Source: Streptomyces typhae (lineage in GTDB: Bacteria; Actinomycetota; Actinomycetes; Streptomycetales; Streptomycetaceae). From it: a stretch of DNA of 64,000 bases. Below the pieces are notes generated by a model. It ran no database searches. It was not told where the DNA came from and saw only the letters and a list, made by a program, of their open reading frames with translations. A program made the position numbers and the translations under genes. The stretch covers positions 172,184-236,183 of the forward strand of contig NZ_WPNZ01000002.1 in the NCBI RefSeq assembly GCF_009755605.1, in the 5' to 3' direction. Positions 21,546 to 30,534 of this stretch are shown here, one piece after another (within the stretch, counting starts at the first letter, position 1; every line of letters begins with the position of its first letter).

Positions 21546-22094
21546 CTACTTTCCGGCGCGCGGCTCGAACGGCACGGTGAAGCACGCCACCCGGTCCCCG
21601 GCGCCGCCCTGTTCGCGGTGCAGCACCACCGACGCCGCCTCGCCGGGCCTGAAGTTCCAGGGGTGGACCGCCGACGCGGCCCCCGATCCGTCGCGGCGCG
21701 CGGTGAAGTCCAGCCACACCTCGTTGCCCGGATTCACATAGTCCGGATTCTCCGACGGCTGCACCGGGTCCGGGTGGTTCTGATAGTGCCCGCCCGCCGC
21801 CTCGGGGTCGACGCCGCACGGCTTGCGGTGCACGTGCACACCGAACTCGTGGCCCGCCCGCACGCCCTTGACCCTGAGGCCGACCCGGGTGCCGCCGTGC
21901 TCATGGCGCTGCGTGACCAGGATCCGGGCGCCGGGAGGCACGAGGTTCCGGTCGTAGGTGAGGGCGGGCGCGTGCGCCCTGGACGGCGCGAACCGTCCCT
22001 CGGCGCGCACACAGTCGGCGCCCGCGCCGGGGGCGCCACCGCTCGCTGTGAGCACGGCTGCCGCCACGGCCGCGGTCAGTATTCCTGCCACCAT
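21546..22094 (-). CDS. Cu/Zn superoxide dismutase-like secreted protein
   Basis: 182 residues with an N-terminal hydrophobic signal segment (about 1-25). The SOD-like metal region is visible: HVH in FGVHVHRKPCG (two Cu ligands), GGHYQNH (bridging and Zn ligands), Asp in NEVWLDF, and a late His in VVLHREQ. The Cys in KPCG could pair with CFTV near the end. Members of this family dismutate superoxide outside the membrane, but some streptomycete members may only bind metal. GAGGAG precedes the ATG at 22094. Confidence 0.78.
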   Translation of the reverse strand: MVAGILTAAVAAAVLTASGGAPGAGADCVRAEGRFAPSRAHAPALTYDRNLVPPGARILVTQRHEHGGTRVGLRVKGVRAGHEFGVHVHRKPCGVDPEAAGGHYQNHPDPVQPSENPDYVNPGNEVWLDFTARRDGSGAASAVHPWNFRPGEAASVVLHREQGGAGDRVACFTVPFEPRAGK

Positions 22095-22346
22095 CGTCGA
22101 GTCTCCTCGTATCGCCGTCGAGCGCCCGTTGTGTGCGCCTCTGCTCCGTTCGTACGGGACATCCGGCGCGTCCGCCCCGCCAGGGCGTCACCCGGGTGAA
22201 CGTGATGTAGCGAACATCTGAGCCCCCAGTGGATCTACGGACGACAGTCCGGCGTACGCTGTACAGCTGTCATCAGGCCGCCACCCGCCGCTCCCCGCGC
22301 CATCGCGGCGAATGAGTTGCCGACCGGGGAGTCACGGGGAGTTTCG

Positions 22347-22967
22347 GTGTTGGAGTGTGTGGGGGCGCTGACCGGCAGCCCATGGATCTACGCGGTCGTG
22401 GCCCTCTCCGTCCTGTTCGACGTGTTCCTGCCGCTGCTGCCGAGCGGGGTGCTCGTCATCACCGCGGCCACGGCGGCGGCGGCCGCGGGTTCCGGCACCG
22501 GGCGGGTGCCGCAGGACGTGCCGGACATCCTGCTCCTGATGCTCTGCGCCGCGACCGCGTCCGTGCTCGGTGACCTCGTCGCCTACCGCCTCGCCCGGCG
22601 CGGCGGCGCCCGGCTCGACCGCGCCATCGCCCGTTCCCGGCGCCTGACCAGCGCCCAGGAGCGGCTCGGCGCGGCCCTCGCGCGCGGCGGCGGCGTCCTC
22701 TTCGTCATCGCCCGCTTCGCCCCCGCGGGCCGCTCGATCGTCTCGCTCGGCGCGGGCACGGCCCACCGCACGGTCCGTGAGTTCCTGCCGTGGTCGGCGC
22801 TCGCGGGCGTGGCCTGGGCCGGATACAGCGTGGGCCTCGGCTACTTCGGCGGCCAGTGGCTGGGCGCGACCTGGCTGGCCACGGGCGTCTCGGTGTTCGC
22901 GCTGTTCGCGGCGGGGGCGGGGGCGGCGTTCCTGGTGCGGCGGCCGCGGGAGCAGCCTGCGGGCTAG
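22347..22967 (+). CDS. DedA/VTT-domain membrane protein
   Basis: 206 residues. The VTT domain shows ATASVLGDLVAYRLARRGG and the conserved FVIARFAPAGRSIVSLGAG with its essential-looking Arg residues, then GYFGGQW. DedA proteins move lipid carriers or maintain membrane potential. GTG at 22347 is chosen because GGGGAG sits seven bases upstream; TTG at 22317 in the same frame is less likely. Confidence 0.83.
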   Translation: MLECVGALTGSPWIYAVVALSVLFDVFLPLLPSGVLVITAATAAAAAGSGTGRVPQDVPDILLLMLCAATASVLGDLVAYRLARRGGARLDRAIARSRRLTSAQERLGAALARGGGVLFVIARFAPAGRSIVSLGAGTAHRTVREFLPWSALAGVAWAGYSVGLGYFGGQWLGATWLATGVSVFALFAAGAGAAFLVRRPREQPAG

Positions 22968-23117
22968 GCCTTTTCCGGCCTGCGGGCCGGGCCTTGTCCA
23001 GCCCGCGGGCCGGGCCGTCCCCAGCCTGCGGGCCAGGCCTTCGGCCCTGGGGGCTCGGGACCCGGCCCCGGTCCCGGCCCCGGGTCCGCCCGCACAGGCC
23101 CACGGCCCGGCCGCGGC

Positions 23118-23342
23118 CTACGAGGCCGTACCCGCCCCCCGCACCTCCAGGTGGGTGAGCAGCTCCGCCGTCGCCTCGGCGACGGCGTCGACGGCGCGGT
23201 CGAAGACCTCGCGATTGTGGGCGGCCGGGGCCCGGAACCCGGAGACCTTGCGCACGTACTGGAGCGCGGCGGCCCGGATCTCCTCCTCGGTGGCCTTCTC
23301 GGGGAGCGCGGGCGGGCGAAGAGTCTTGATGCTGCGGCACAT
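23118..23342 (-). CDS. DUF2277 family small protein
   Basis: 74 residues beginning MCRSIKTLRPP, the hallmark of DUF2277. The rest is helical (EEEIRAAALQYVRKVSGF ... VDAVAEATAELLTHL). The function is unknown. It is divergent from the next gene by 57 bp. The 150 bases between its stop and the DedA stop contain three degenerate copies of CCTGCGGGCCGGGCC. Confidence 0.85.
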   Translation of the reverse strand: MCRSIKTLRPPALPEKATEEEIRAAALQYVRKVSGFRAPAAHNREVFDRAVDAVAEATAELLTHLEVRGAGTAS

Positions 23343-23399
23343 GCCACCAGCTTCGCACGCCACTCGCCCCTGGAATTCGAACAGGAGTACTATCGCCGG

Positions 23400-23759
23400 G
23401 TGTCCGCAACCCCCGAGCAAGAGTTCCCGAGCGACCTCCTCGCAGGACAGGAGGAGCTGCACCAGGTCAGATCCGAACTGCACGCCCTGCTGAAGCGGCT
23501 GCCCTGGTCCGTCGAGCCCCACGACGGCTTCAGCGACGACCACGGCTGGCGCAAGGTGGAGCGCCCCGCCTCCCCCGGCTGGACGCCGGACGAGCAGGCG
23601 GAGGTCGAGAAACTGCGCGCCCGGGAACGGGAGTTGGCGGTCTTCGTGAGCTGTCACCGTTTCTGGGAGCAGGTTTCGGGCCCGGCCGCGGTGGATACCC
23701 GGACGAGGCTCAAGTACGTGCACAAGCCACCGCCCGGTGCCTCCTCCGAGGAGCATTGA
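23400..23759 (+). CDS. conserved hypothetical protein
   Basis: 119 residues, cytoplasmic, acidic N-terminal half with a likely coiled segment (QEELHQVRSELHALLKRL) and a second (EVEKLRARERELAVFV). It ends with RTRLKYVH before a polar tail. I do not recognise the family with certainty. GTG at 23400 gives a compact protein; no ribosome site is obvious, so it may be leaderless. Confidence 0.65.
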   Translation: MSATPEQEFPSDLLAGQEELHQVRSELHALLKRLPWSVEPHDGFSDDHGWRKVERPASPGWTPDEQAEVEKLRARERELAVFVSCHRFWEQVSGPAAVDTRTRLKYVHKPPPGASSEEH

Positions 23760-23965
23760 CAGGCGGTGAGGGCGGGCGTTGACTCGCGTACGAGGGACGG
23801 TCCAGCCCTTGACGGCCGCCGCCGTCGGCCCGGTCCGGGCGGCGTCGGCACGTGCACGAATACAGCTCATCCGGCCCCGCGCTCAGGTGCCCAGGCCCCG
23901 CCCCGAGCCCGTGCGGCCCGTCCATCGAACCCGGCCCCCGCGTTCCAGCGTGCGGAGGTGCACCC

Positions 23966-24265
23966 ATGACTGTTCTTGTCGTCGCCCTGATCGTCGTCCT
24001 CATCGCCCTGGGCTTCAGCCAACCCGTGCTGTGGCTCGCCGCAGCCGCTCTCGTCTGGTTCCTGGTCCGCCGGTTCGACGGCGGGCAGGCCCGGCCCGGC
24101 TCCTCCGGCAGCGGAGCGGGCGCGACGGCCCCGGGCCCGAGCGCCGCGAAGCCCGGCGGAGCGCTCCCCTCCTCGTACCGCGACTACCGCATCCGCCGGG
24201 ACCGCCAGGAGCGGTGGGACCGCAGGTACCGCCGTACGCATCCGAAGGCGAAGGGCGGCAAGTAG
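23966..24265 (+). CDS. small membrane protein
   Basis: 99 residues: two close hydrophobic helices at the N-terminus (about 2-16 and 20-36), a Gly/Pro/Ser linker, and a very basic C-terminus (YRIRRDRQERWDRRYRR). Likely anchored with the basic tail in the cytoplasm. No family recognised. GGAGG lies 8 bases upstream of the ATG. Confidence 0.7.
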   Translation: MTVLVVALIVVLIALGFSQPVLWLAAAALVWFLVRRFDGGQARPGSSGSGAGATAPGPSAAKPGGALPSSYRDYRIRRDRQERWDRRYRRTHPKAKGGK

Positions 24266-24778
24266 CGGCCGTTCCGCCCTGTCCGGCGCGGGGCCGCGGA
24301 GAGCGGATATCCACGCGCGCCCGGCGCCGGGCACCGCCGACGCAGAGCGGATTTTCAAGCCCGTCCGGCGCCAGGCACCGCCAACGCAGAGCCGCGCAGA
24401 GCGGATCTTCAGCCCGTCCGGCGTTTGAGGACGAGCAGGCCGCAGGCCGCGACGATCGGCGGCGCGGCGCTGGGCGGCGCGGCACCGTACCGGAGTGACG
24501 GGCGCGACGCGGCGCGGAACCGCACCGGAGTGACCGGGCACCGCCCGGTACGACTTCTCACCGTTCCGGGTGACAGCGCGCTTATCCGGGCCCCCCGGGG
24601 GGAGTGTGCGCATGCACCGTGCACCGAACCAGCCCCGGGAGTCGCCCGCATGCGCCACGAAGCCGCCCCACAAGAAACGGGGGCGGGAGCCGGGCGGAGC
24701 CGCAACCCGCGCCCCGCGACGCCCCGTTGCCCGCGCGGGCCGCGACCGCGCCCGGGGGCGTTCGGCGCCGTCGCCCGG
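24266..24778. other. intergenic region with dispersed repeats
   Basis: About 510 bases without a supported gene. Between 24290 and 24432 two or three related blocks combine GCAGAGCGGAT with GCCCGTCCGGCG; the last is the third copy of the 17-bp element found near 4.1 kb (24416-24432). The remainder, up to the lipoprotein start, shows no clear motif. Confidence 0.6.
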
Positions 24779-25318
24779 ATGTCCGCCCGCGCCGTCCACA
24801 CCGCCCTGGCCGCCGCCGTCGCCCTGGCCGTCCTGACCGTGGCGGGCTGCACGTCCCCCACCCGGTCGACCTCGATGCCTCCGAACGAGGTCATCAAGAC
24901 GGCGCAGCGGGACCTCACCGAGGGCTGCCTGACCCGGCAGGGCCTGGCACCGCCGCGCCCCGGCGCCCGCCCGGCGTCCGCGCCCCGGCAGCAGCAGGTG
25001 ACACGGGCCGTGTTCGGCGCGGGCCGCACGGAGCTGTCCGTGAAGCTGCCCACCGGATACTCGGTGCGCGCCCACACGGACGGCTGTCTGGCCGCGGCCC
25101 AGCGCACGCTCTACGGCGACCAGCGCCGCTGGTTCCGGGTGTCGACGGTGGTCAACAACCTCAAGCCGGAGGCCGCCTTCCGCAAGGAGCCGCTCGCGGA
25201 GGTCCGCACCCGGCACCGCGCCGACCTGGCCGAGTGGCGCAGGCTGCGGGCCCGAGCCCTGATCAACGCGAAGGCCCATCTGCAGGCGGAGTCCCACCGC
25301 ACCGCCGCGCGGGACTGA
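24779..25318 (+). CDS. putative lipoprotein
   Basis: 179 residues. The signal sequence with lipobox is VAGC (21-24), so Cys24 would be lipidated. The mature part is basic and helical (RTRHRADLAEWRRLRARALINAKAHL). No known domain. ATG at 24779 gives a standard lipoprotein signal; the frame extends upstream without sense. Confidence 0.7.
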   Translation: MSARAVHTALAAAVALAVLTVAGCTSPTRSTSMPPNEVIKTAQRDLTEGCLTRQGLAPPRPGARPASAPRQQQVTRAVFGAGRTELSVKLPTGYSVRAHTDGCLAAAQRTLYGDQRRWFRVSTVVNNLKPEAAFRKEPLAEVRTRHRADLAEWRRLRARALINAKAHLQAESHRTAARD

Positions 25319-25467
25319 TCACAGCACACATTCCCGCCAACTCGGCCGCGCAGGAGCACGATTACCGCCGACTGAGCAGCGCCGCACCGCCCGAGGACGC
25401 ATGCTGTAACTCGCCGACGCCCAGTGATCGGAATCGAACCGCAGTGATCGGATCGGAGTGGACCGAA

Positions 25468-26013
25468 GTGAACCGAGTGCCCGAGTTCATCGACAACGCC
25501 ACGTTCGCCGCCTACTTCGAGGGATTCGAGCACACGGCCTGGCGCCTGGAGACGCGCACGGGCTACGCGTCCGACCGCGTGGGAGCGAAGTTCCACCACT
25601 TCCTGGAGACGGGCGGGGTACCGGACGACTCGCACCGCCCCTGGTGCCGCAACGTCCAGGCGCAGACGGCGCGGGGCAAGCGCATCGAGCGCGTACGGAT
25701 CGTGGACTCCCCGCCGACGAGGGAGCAGTTGTTCCTCCTGGCGAGCGCCGCCGTCAACATCTCCGTGGGCGAGGACATCCGCAACCTGTGGCGCAAGGAC
25801 GCCGACAAGGCGGGTCTGCCACCGGAGGACTTCTGGCTCTTCGACTCGCGCCGCGCCCTGGTCCTGCACTTCTCCGACGCCGACGAGTACCTCGGCGCCG
25901 AACTCGTGGAGGACCCCACGGACGTGGTCCGCCTCTGCCAGATCAGGGACGCGGCCCGCCACTACGCGTTCACGCGCGAGGAGTTCCTCTCTCAGGTACC
26001 TTCCGGCACCTGA
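25468..26013 (+). CDS. DUF6879 family protein
   Basis: 181 residues. FAAYFEGFEHTAWRLETRTGY, then WRKDADKAGLPPEDFWLFDSR and LHFSDADEYLGAEL are typical of DUF6879, a streptomycete family usually placed beside Scr1-type XRE regulators or HATPases. No such partner is directly adjacent here, though an XRE gene lies 1.3 kb downstream. GTG at 25468; GTG codons at 25444 and 25477 are in the same frame. Confidence 0.78.
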   Translation: MNRVPEFIDNATFAAYFEGFEHTAWRLETRTGYASDRVGAKFHHFLETGGVPDDSHRPWCRNVQAQTARGKRIERVRIVDSPPTREQLFLLASAAVNISVGEDIRNLWRKDADKAGLPPEDFWLFDSRRALVLHFSDADEYLGAELVEDPTDVVRLCQIRDAARHYAFTREEFLSQVPSGT

Positions 26014-26033
26014 GCCGCACGGGACCCCGGCTC

Positions 26034-26579
26034 TCACGGAGCGTCGCCGAGAGCCAGGCGCTCGGCGGCATCGAGGACCAAGTCCCAGGGATACTCTCCG
26101 GGACGTCCCTGGCCTGGCTGGTTGGGGGTGAACCCGCCCTCGCCGTACAGCACTTCGACGCCCATGGCGCGCAGCTCCGCCACGCTCCGGTCCAGCCTCG
26201 GATGGGCGGCGAACGCCGCGTTGACGCAGGGCATCGCGACCATCGGGATCCTCTTGCCCACCCCCTCGGCAACGACCCCCACGACGAACGACGTGGTCAG
26301 TCCCTGCGCCCAAGCGTTAAGGGAGTTGAACGTGATGGGCGCGAAAGCGATCGCGTCAGCCTGCGGCCATGCGTCCTGCTCACCCGGACGCTTGTACCGG
26401 GAACGCACGGGATGTCCGGTCAGTGCAGACAGCACGTCGAGGTCGTCGGTGAGCCACTCGGCGGCGCTCGGCGTCAACCCGAGGCACACGTCGAATCCGC
26501 GCGCCTGCGCGTCCCCGATCACAGGGGCCAGGTCGAAGACGGGCGGAGCGGCACTGACGAAGAGGTACAGCGTGGCCAT
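26034..26579 (-). CDS. flavoprotein (HFCD/PPC decarboxylase-like)
   Basis: 181 residues. LYLFVSAAPP at the start and the late pattern MPCVNAAFAAHPRLDRSVAELRAMGVEVLYGEGG match the FMN-binding HFCD fold of phosphopantothenoylcysteine decarboxylase-like proteins. No CoaB synthetase part. In Streptomyces these stand-alone flavoproteins often accompany XRE regulators, as here; function unknown. ATG at 26579, with another in-frame ATG three codons upstream. Confidence 0.8.
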   Translation of the reverse strand: MATLYLFVSAAPPVFDLAPVIGDAQARGFDVCLGLTPSAAEWLTDDLDVLSALTGHPVRSRYKRPGEQDAWPQADAIAFAPITFNSLNAWAQGLTTSFVVGVVAEGVGKRIPMVAMPCVNAAFAAHPRLDRSVAELRAMGVEVLYGEGGFTPNQPGQGRPGEYPWDLVLDAAERLALGDAP

Positions 26580-26694
26580 GCCGCCCATCCGACCACAGGC
26601 GGCACCTGCGGGTGTGGGGCGTCACCATCGGCGTCGTCCTCGTCTCCGGCATGGCCGACCGACCGCCGGCGCACCTGAGAAAGAGAGGCCGCTG

Positions 26695-26964
26695 ATGGAC
26701 GTGGGGGCACTCGCCGCGACAGGGGTCGCCTTGGTCGTCGGACTGCTGACGTGGACGCAGTCCCGCGCCACGAACCGCAGGTCGGACTTCCAGACGATCA
26801 CCGACCGGCTCGACCGGGAAGTCACCGAAGAGCGCACACAACGCAAGCTGTTGACGCGCGCCTACCTGGACCTGCACGGATGGGCCCGCCGCGTCGGCCC
26901 CGACACCCCCGCCGGGCCCGCGCCCGAACCACCCGCCGAACTCGACCTCACCCCCTGGCGCTGA
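26695..26964 (+). CDS. small single-pass membrane protein
   Basis: 89 residues: an N-terminal membrane helix (about 3-20), a helical segment likely to form a coiled coil (TITDRLDREVTEERTQRKLL), and a Pro-rich end. The layout resembles phage or mobile-element membrane proteins of the holin-accessory kind, but I cannot name the family. ATG at 26695 follows AAGAGAGG. Confidence 0.7.
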   Translation: MDVGALAATGVALVVGLLTWTQSRATNRRSDFQTITDRLDREVTEERTQRKLLTRAYLDLHGWARRVGPDTPAGPAPEPPAELDLTPWR

Positions 26965-27019
26965 ACACCACGGCGCCGCTCTCCTCCGTGAGGGCGGGGC
27001 CGCTTCGTCATGTCCGGGG

Positions 27020-27202
27020 TCAGGCGGCAATGACGATCTGTGCGGCGCGTTCGGCTGCGATCCATTCGATGAGGAGGTGTTCGTAGCGTGCGCGCTCCTC
27101 GTGGGTGAGTCCGACGCGGGGGTCGGTCCAGAGTGCGCGGATGTCCTCGTTCACGGCCGCAGCAGGCCGCACGGGGCCAGGGGGCGGGGAGTTGGGGGAC
27201 AT
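27020..27202 (-). CDS. small hypothetical protein
   Basis: 60 residues, mostly helical after a Pro-rich start: NEDIRALWTDPRVGLTHEERARYEHLLIEWIAA. It looks like the small proteins found beside streptomycete XRE genes. It is divergent from the XRE/TPR gene. Function unknown. Confidence 0.6.
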   Translation of the reverse strand: MSPNSPPPGPVRPAAAVNEDIRALWTDPRVGLTHEERARYEHLLIEWIAAERAAQIVIAA

Positions 27203-27361
27203 GGAGCAAGCGTAGAGGGCGCCGCTGACAGGACGCTACGGCGCCATGCAGACCTACCGCCCCGCCGTCAGCCAAGATCCAGGGTGAGAGACGCCTCACA
27301 TGAAAACGGCCCTGCCCATACCCTGACAGTGACGAGCTGTTCAGAGAGGGGCAAGGCCGCA

Positions 27362-28612
27362 ATGTCTTCAGATGCTACCCCGGACCCGTACGCCGACCCG
27401 CTGCGCTTCGGCCAACGCGTACAAATCCTCCGCGAACAGCGCGGGATGACGCGTCCCCAACTGGCCGACTTCGTAGGCGTCTCCCCGCACACCCTGAAGA
27501 AGATCGAGAACGGGCAGCAGCAGGCCCCTGGCCTGGACATGGTGCTGCGCATCGCCGAAGCACTGCGAGTGCGCGACCTCGCCGACCTGACAGGCCACCC
27601 AGACATGCACGTTCATCTCTTCGTGGGACCCGGGCATCCCCGACTCGCGTCCGTCAAGAACGCGGTCGACTCCTTCGCGCTCTCCGCCACAGTCGAGCCG
27701 CCCCCCGTCGCGCACCTCGATGCACGACTGCACGCGGCGTGGACAGCACGACACCAAGCGCCCAACCACCGGGACGCAATCGGCAAGTTGCTGCCGGACC
27801 TCATCCGCGACAGCAAGGCACTCGTGCGGCACGCCGACAGCGCCGCCGACCGTCGGGCAGCGCAGGCACTGCTCGCTGAGACGTACAGCCTGTGCCAGTT
27901 CTTTGTCGCCTACCAGCCGGACCCGAGTTTGCTGTGGCGAGTCGCCGAGCGCGGCATGACGGCAGCGCAGGAGTCGGAGGACCCGCACTCGATCGGCGTG
28001 GCGGCCTGGCTGCTGGCGCAGGCGCACCGCGACAGCGGGCCGCGCCACTTCGAGGCAGCGGACGCCGTCAACCTCGAAGCCGTCCGCTTCCTCGAACCGC
28101 TCCTCCCGGATGCCTCGGATGATGTCCTTGCCATCGCGGGTGCTCTTCAGTTCGAGCTCGGGTACACGGCGGCACGCCGGCGGGAGACCGGGACGGCGTG
28201 GCGGCACTGGGACAAAGCGAACGACATGGCCGAGCGCTTGCCGCCGAGCTACTACCACCCGGTCACGAGTTTCAGTCGGGCCATCATGGGCGCGCACGCT
28301 GTCACTGTCGCGGTGGAACTGCACCAGGGCGGCGAGTCCGTGCGTCAGGCGGCGAAGGCCGACAAGACGGTCATCAAGTCGCGGCCCCGCCGGGCTCGGC
28401 ACCGGATCGAGGAAGCACGGGGCTTCCAGCTCGATGGGCAGCCGGACGTCGCCATCGCCACGTTGCAGAAGGCGCATGAGGCGGCGCCCGAGACCATCGC
28501 GTACAACGGGTACGCGCGCCGGATCATCCTCGAAGAGGTCGAGTCGAAGCAGGCTGTACGGCGTCACCGCGCTTCTGAGCTGGCTGTACGGGTCGGCATC
28601 CTGGCTGCATGA
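27362..28612 (+). CDS. XRE-family regulator with TPR-like C-terminal region
   Basis: 416 residues. The HTH_3 domain spans about 16-72: GQRVQILREQRGMTRPQLADF then VSPHTLKKIENGQQQAPGLD. The remaining ~340 residues are helical repeats (SLCQFFVAYQPDPSLLWRVAERG, LEFELGYTAARRRETGTAWRHW-like hairpins), typical of peptide- or ligand-sensing streptomycete regulators. ATG at 27362 follows GAGGGGCAAGG. It heads a rightward group with the three genes from 28704. Confidence 0.83.
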   Translation: MSSDATPDPYADPLRFGQRVQILREQRGMTRPQLADFVGVSPHTLKKIENGQQQAPGLDMVLRIAEALRVRDLADLTGHPDMHVHLFVGPGHPRLASVKNAVDSFALSATVEPPPVAHLDARLHAAWTARHQAPNHRDAIGKLLPDLIRDSKALVRHADSAADRRAAQALLAETYSLCQFFVAYQPDPSLLWRVAERGMTAAQESEDPHSIGVAAWLLAQAHRDSGPRHFEAADAVNLEAVRFLEPLLPDASDDVLAIAGALQFELGYTAARRRETGTAWRHWDKANDMAERLPPSYYHPVTSFSRAIMGAHAVTVAVELHQGGESVRQAAKADKTVIKSRPRRARHRIEEARGFQLDGQPDVAIATLQKAHEAAPETIAYNGYARRIILEEVESKQAVRRHRASELAVRVGILAA

Positions 28613-28656
28613 CGAGGGGACCGGAATCCGGTCCTCCCTCTGTGGAATGCCCCCTT

Positions 28657-28691
28657 ACGGTCGCTGATGTGAGGCAGATCACCGCGACCGT
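28657..28691. promoter_or_regulatory. inverted repeat upstream of the 28704 operon
   Basis: ACGGTCGC (28657-28664) and GCGACCGT (28684-28691) form an 8-bp perfect inverted repeat with a 19-bp centre, 12 bases before the start codon of the next gene. It could be an operator for the XRE protein or a leader hairpin. Confidence 0.5.
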
Positions 28692-28703
28692 GAGGGTGTC
28701 CCG

Positions 28704-29159
28704 ATGAGCGACAGACAACTGATCACCGAATGGCTGGCGCGGACCGACCCCAACCCGGGCATGGTCTATCGGGCGTGGGAGCACAATAGCGTCGCCCTGC
28801 TCCCGCTCGGCCGCATCTTCGACGCCGTCCGCGTCCCCTGCGAGCGCATGCACGCCGCCGTGGGCAGCGACGTTCCGCGGACAGTCGCTGCCGCACTCCT
28901 CACCTGGCTCGACGGCCCGGTCATCCGGGATCTCCGCAGCAGCATGGGCCCGTACTACGTCCTCATCCCACCGGACGCCCCGTGGGACGGCGCGGAAGAG
29001 TGCCTCGGCAACGACACCTACCTCGGCGTCCCTCGCCCCGGGGTGCTGTCGCTGCACGCACACTGGGTCGTCCTCCCTTCCTCTCCTGGTCACCTGTGCG
29101 AGCCCGCGCGCCTCGCCGCGCTGCTGGCGACCGCCGAGCCGCTGGCGGTCGAGTCATGA
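28704..29159 (+). CDS. hypothetical protein, first member of a paralogous pair
   Basis: 151 residues, soluble. Landmarks shared with the protein at 29347: LGRIFDAVRVP (there VGRLWDAIQLP), YYVLIPP (YFYVLVPP), TYLGVPRPG (KLAVPDPAQ) and HWVVLP (TWVIPP). I do not recognise the family; related short proteins occur in streptomycete regulatory clusters. ATG at 28704; it overlaps the next start by four bases (ATGA). Confidence 0.7.
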   Translation: MSDRQLITEWLARTDPNPGMVYRAWEHNSVALLPLGRIFDAVRVPCERMHAAVGSDVPRTVAAALLTWLDGPVIRDLRSSMGPYYVLIPPDAPWDGAEECLGNDTYLGVPRPGVLSLHAHWVVLPSSPGHLCEPARLAALLATAEPLAVES

Positions 29160-29350
29160 GCGCCACCACGGCGGAGCTGAACGCGACAGCGACGCGGGTC
29201 TACGCGACGTACACAGGACACCTGAACTGCTGCCCGCCCTGCCAGCGCACGGACTACTGCCCGACCGGGGCCCGCCTGCGCCGGGCCTGGAGGGACGCCC
29301 AGGGCGCCGCCACCCGAGCCCTCCGGGAGCGCACGGGAGACACGCGGTGA
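29156..29350 (+). CDS. Cys-rich mini-protein
   Basis: 64 residues. CCPPCQRTDYCPTG places four Cys within 11 residues in the centre, flanked by helices rich in Arg and Ala. A zinc or Fe-S site is possible. It overlaps both neighbours by four bases (ATGA and GTGA), so the three genes are translationally coupled. No family recognised. Confidence 0.7.
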   Translation: MSATTAELNATATRVYATYTGHLNCCPPCQRTDYCPTGARLRRAWRDAQGAATRALRERTGDTR

Positions 29351-29796
29351 TCCGCATCGCCCGCGCGGACCTGGACTGGCTGCTCCCGGCCGGCGCCGAC
29401 CTCGACGTCGTCACCGCCGCCTGGGACAACGGCACCCTCGCCCCGATCCCCGTGGGCCGCCTCTGGGACGCCATCCAGCTACCCAAGCATCTGGGCTGGC
29501 CCACCCTGAACTGCTTGCACAGGGCCCGGCACAGCGTCGGCGCCTCACTACAGGGGTCGTCCTACTTCTACGTCCTCGTGCCACCCGGCGGCGCCGCGAT
29601 CTGGAAGGCACCCGCCACGGTGGCACTCAGCTGGGGCGACAAGCTGGCCGTACCGGACCCCGCGCAACAGGTACCGCTCACGCCGAACGCCCGCACGTGG
29701 GTCATCCCGCCCCGCCTGCCCCTCACCCTCTCCAACCCCACCGCCCTGAGAGCCGCGTACCAGGCTGCCCGGCGGGAGGCGCAGCCAGGCATATGA
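29347..29796 (+). CDS. hypothetical protein, second member of a paralogous pair
   Basis: 149 residues. It parallels the protein at 28704 along its whole length: an N-terminal Asp/Leu-rich helix, VGRLWDAIQLP, a central GASLQGSSYFYVLVPPG, LAVPDPAQ and TWVIPPRLP, then TALRAAYQAARRE. GTG at 29347. It ends 3 bases before the convergent XRE gene's stop. Confidence 0.7.
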   Translation: MIRIARADLDWLLPAGADLDVVTAAWDNGTLAPIPVGRLWDAIQLPKHLGWPTLNCLHRARHSVGASLQGSSYFYVLVPPGGAAIWKAPATVALSWGDKLAVPDPAQQVPLTPNARTWVIPPRLPLTLSNPTALRAAYQAARREAQPGI

Positions 29797-29799
29797 GCG

Positions 29800-30033
29800 T
29801 CAGCGGACGAGGTCGGCCAAGGGGACGTCCAGGACGTGTGCGACGCGGAGCAGGGTCGACAGCGTGACCTCTTCGCCGGCCTCCAAGCGCTGGAGGGTCC
29901 AGCGGTTGACGCGGGCGGCCATCCACACGTCGTCCTGGGTCAGGCGGCGGCTGCGGCGGGGCTCGCGGATGGCGGCGCCGATCGCCTTACGGCGGTCATC
30001 GATCCAGGCGCCATCGGCGGGCAGGTCTCGCAC
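29800..30033 (-). CDS. small XRE-type helix-turn-helix protein
   Basis: 77 residues, little more than the DNA-binding domain: RRLTQDDVWMAARVNRWTLQRLEAGEE then LSTLLRVAHVLDVPLADLV. The start is GTG at 30033. Convergent with the paralogous-pair operon and close to the prophage boundary. It could be an antitoxin-like or autoregulatory protein. Confidence 0.75.
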   Translation of the reverse strand: MRDLPADGAWIDDRRKAIGAAIREPRRSRRLTQDDVWMAARVNRWTLQRLEAGEEVTLSTLLRVAHVLDVPLADLVR

Positions 30034-30106
30034 CCGCCCAAGTCCAAGCTGATCATGACCGAAGGTCTGCCCAATACATCAGGCTTTTTGTGATCAGTCT
30101 TCGCAC

Positions 30107-30379
30107 TCAGCCCTGCGGCTCTGGCATATGCCGCAGGGCTAGATGTGCGGTCCAGTAATAGAACACGTGTTCACCCCTTTTGGTGATGACCTTGGGGGCC
30201 CGCGGCTGTTGCACATGAGGTAACGCCCGCACCACCTCAGGGCGTGTCGGGTCGTCTCCCAGGGCGCCCCCCTCCAGTGACGGCCCGGCACTCGGGACCG
30301 CCCCCGCCCCCGCCTCGCGGGGATGGGGGCGGTCTGTTGTGCTCAGCGGCTCCGCCTGGCGGTTCACCTGCAGGAACAC
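30107..30379 (-). CDS. possible small protein near the attachment site
   Basis: 90 residues if started at GTG 30379. The C-terminal half (RPEVVRALPHVQQPRAPKVI ... GEHVFYYWTAHLALRHMP) has amino-acid use like a real protein, while the N-terminal part is less convincing and no ribosome site is obvious. Treat as a weak call. Confidence 0.35.
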   Translation of the reverse strand: MFLQVNRQAEPLSTTDRPHPREAGAGAVPSAGPSLEGGALGDDPTRPEVVRALPHVQQPRAPKVITKRGEHVFYYWTAHLALRHMPEPQG

Positions 30380-30534
30380 AGAGATCGTTTAGGAGGAATT
30401 TAGGGGCCAAGTCCCGATACTGAGGGTGTAGTCAGAGTGCGCGAGGCAGGCGCCAGAGTGCACCACGAGCCTCAACGTAAAGGCCCCGCACCTCAATTGA
30501 GCTGGGGATACGAGGCCTGGACGCTGGTCAATCC
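30380..30534. other. intergenic host sequence left of attL
   Basis: 155 bases of host DNA up to the tRNA fragment. TTTAGGAGGAATTTAGG near 30388 is the only AT-rich point. No gene seen. Confidence 0.5.
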
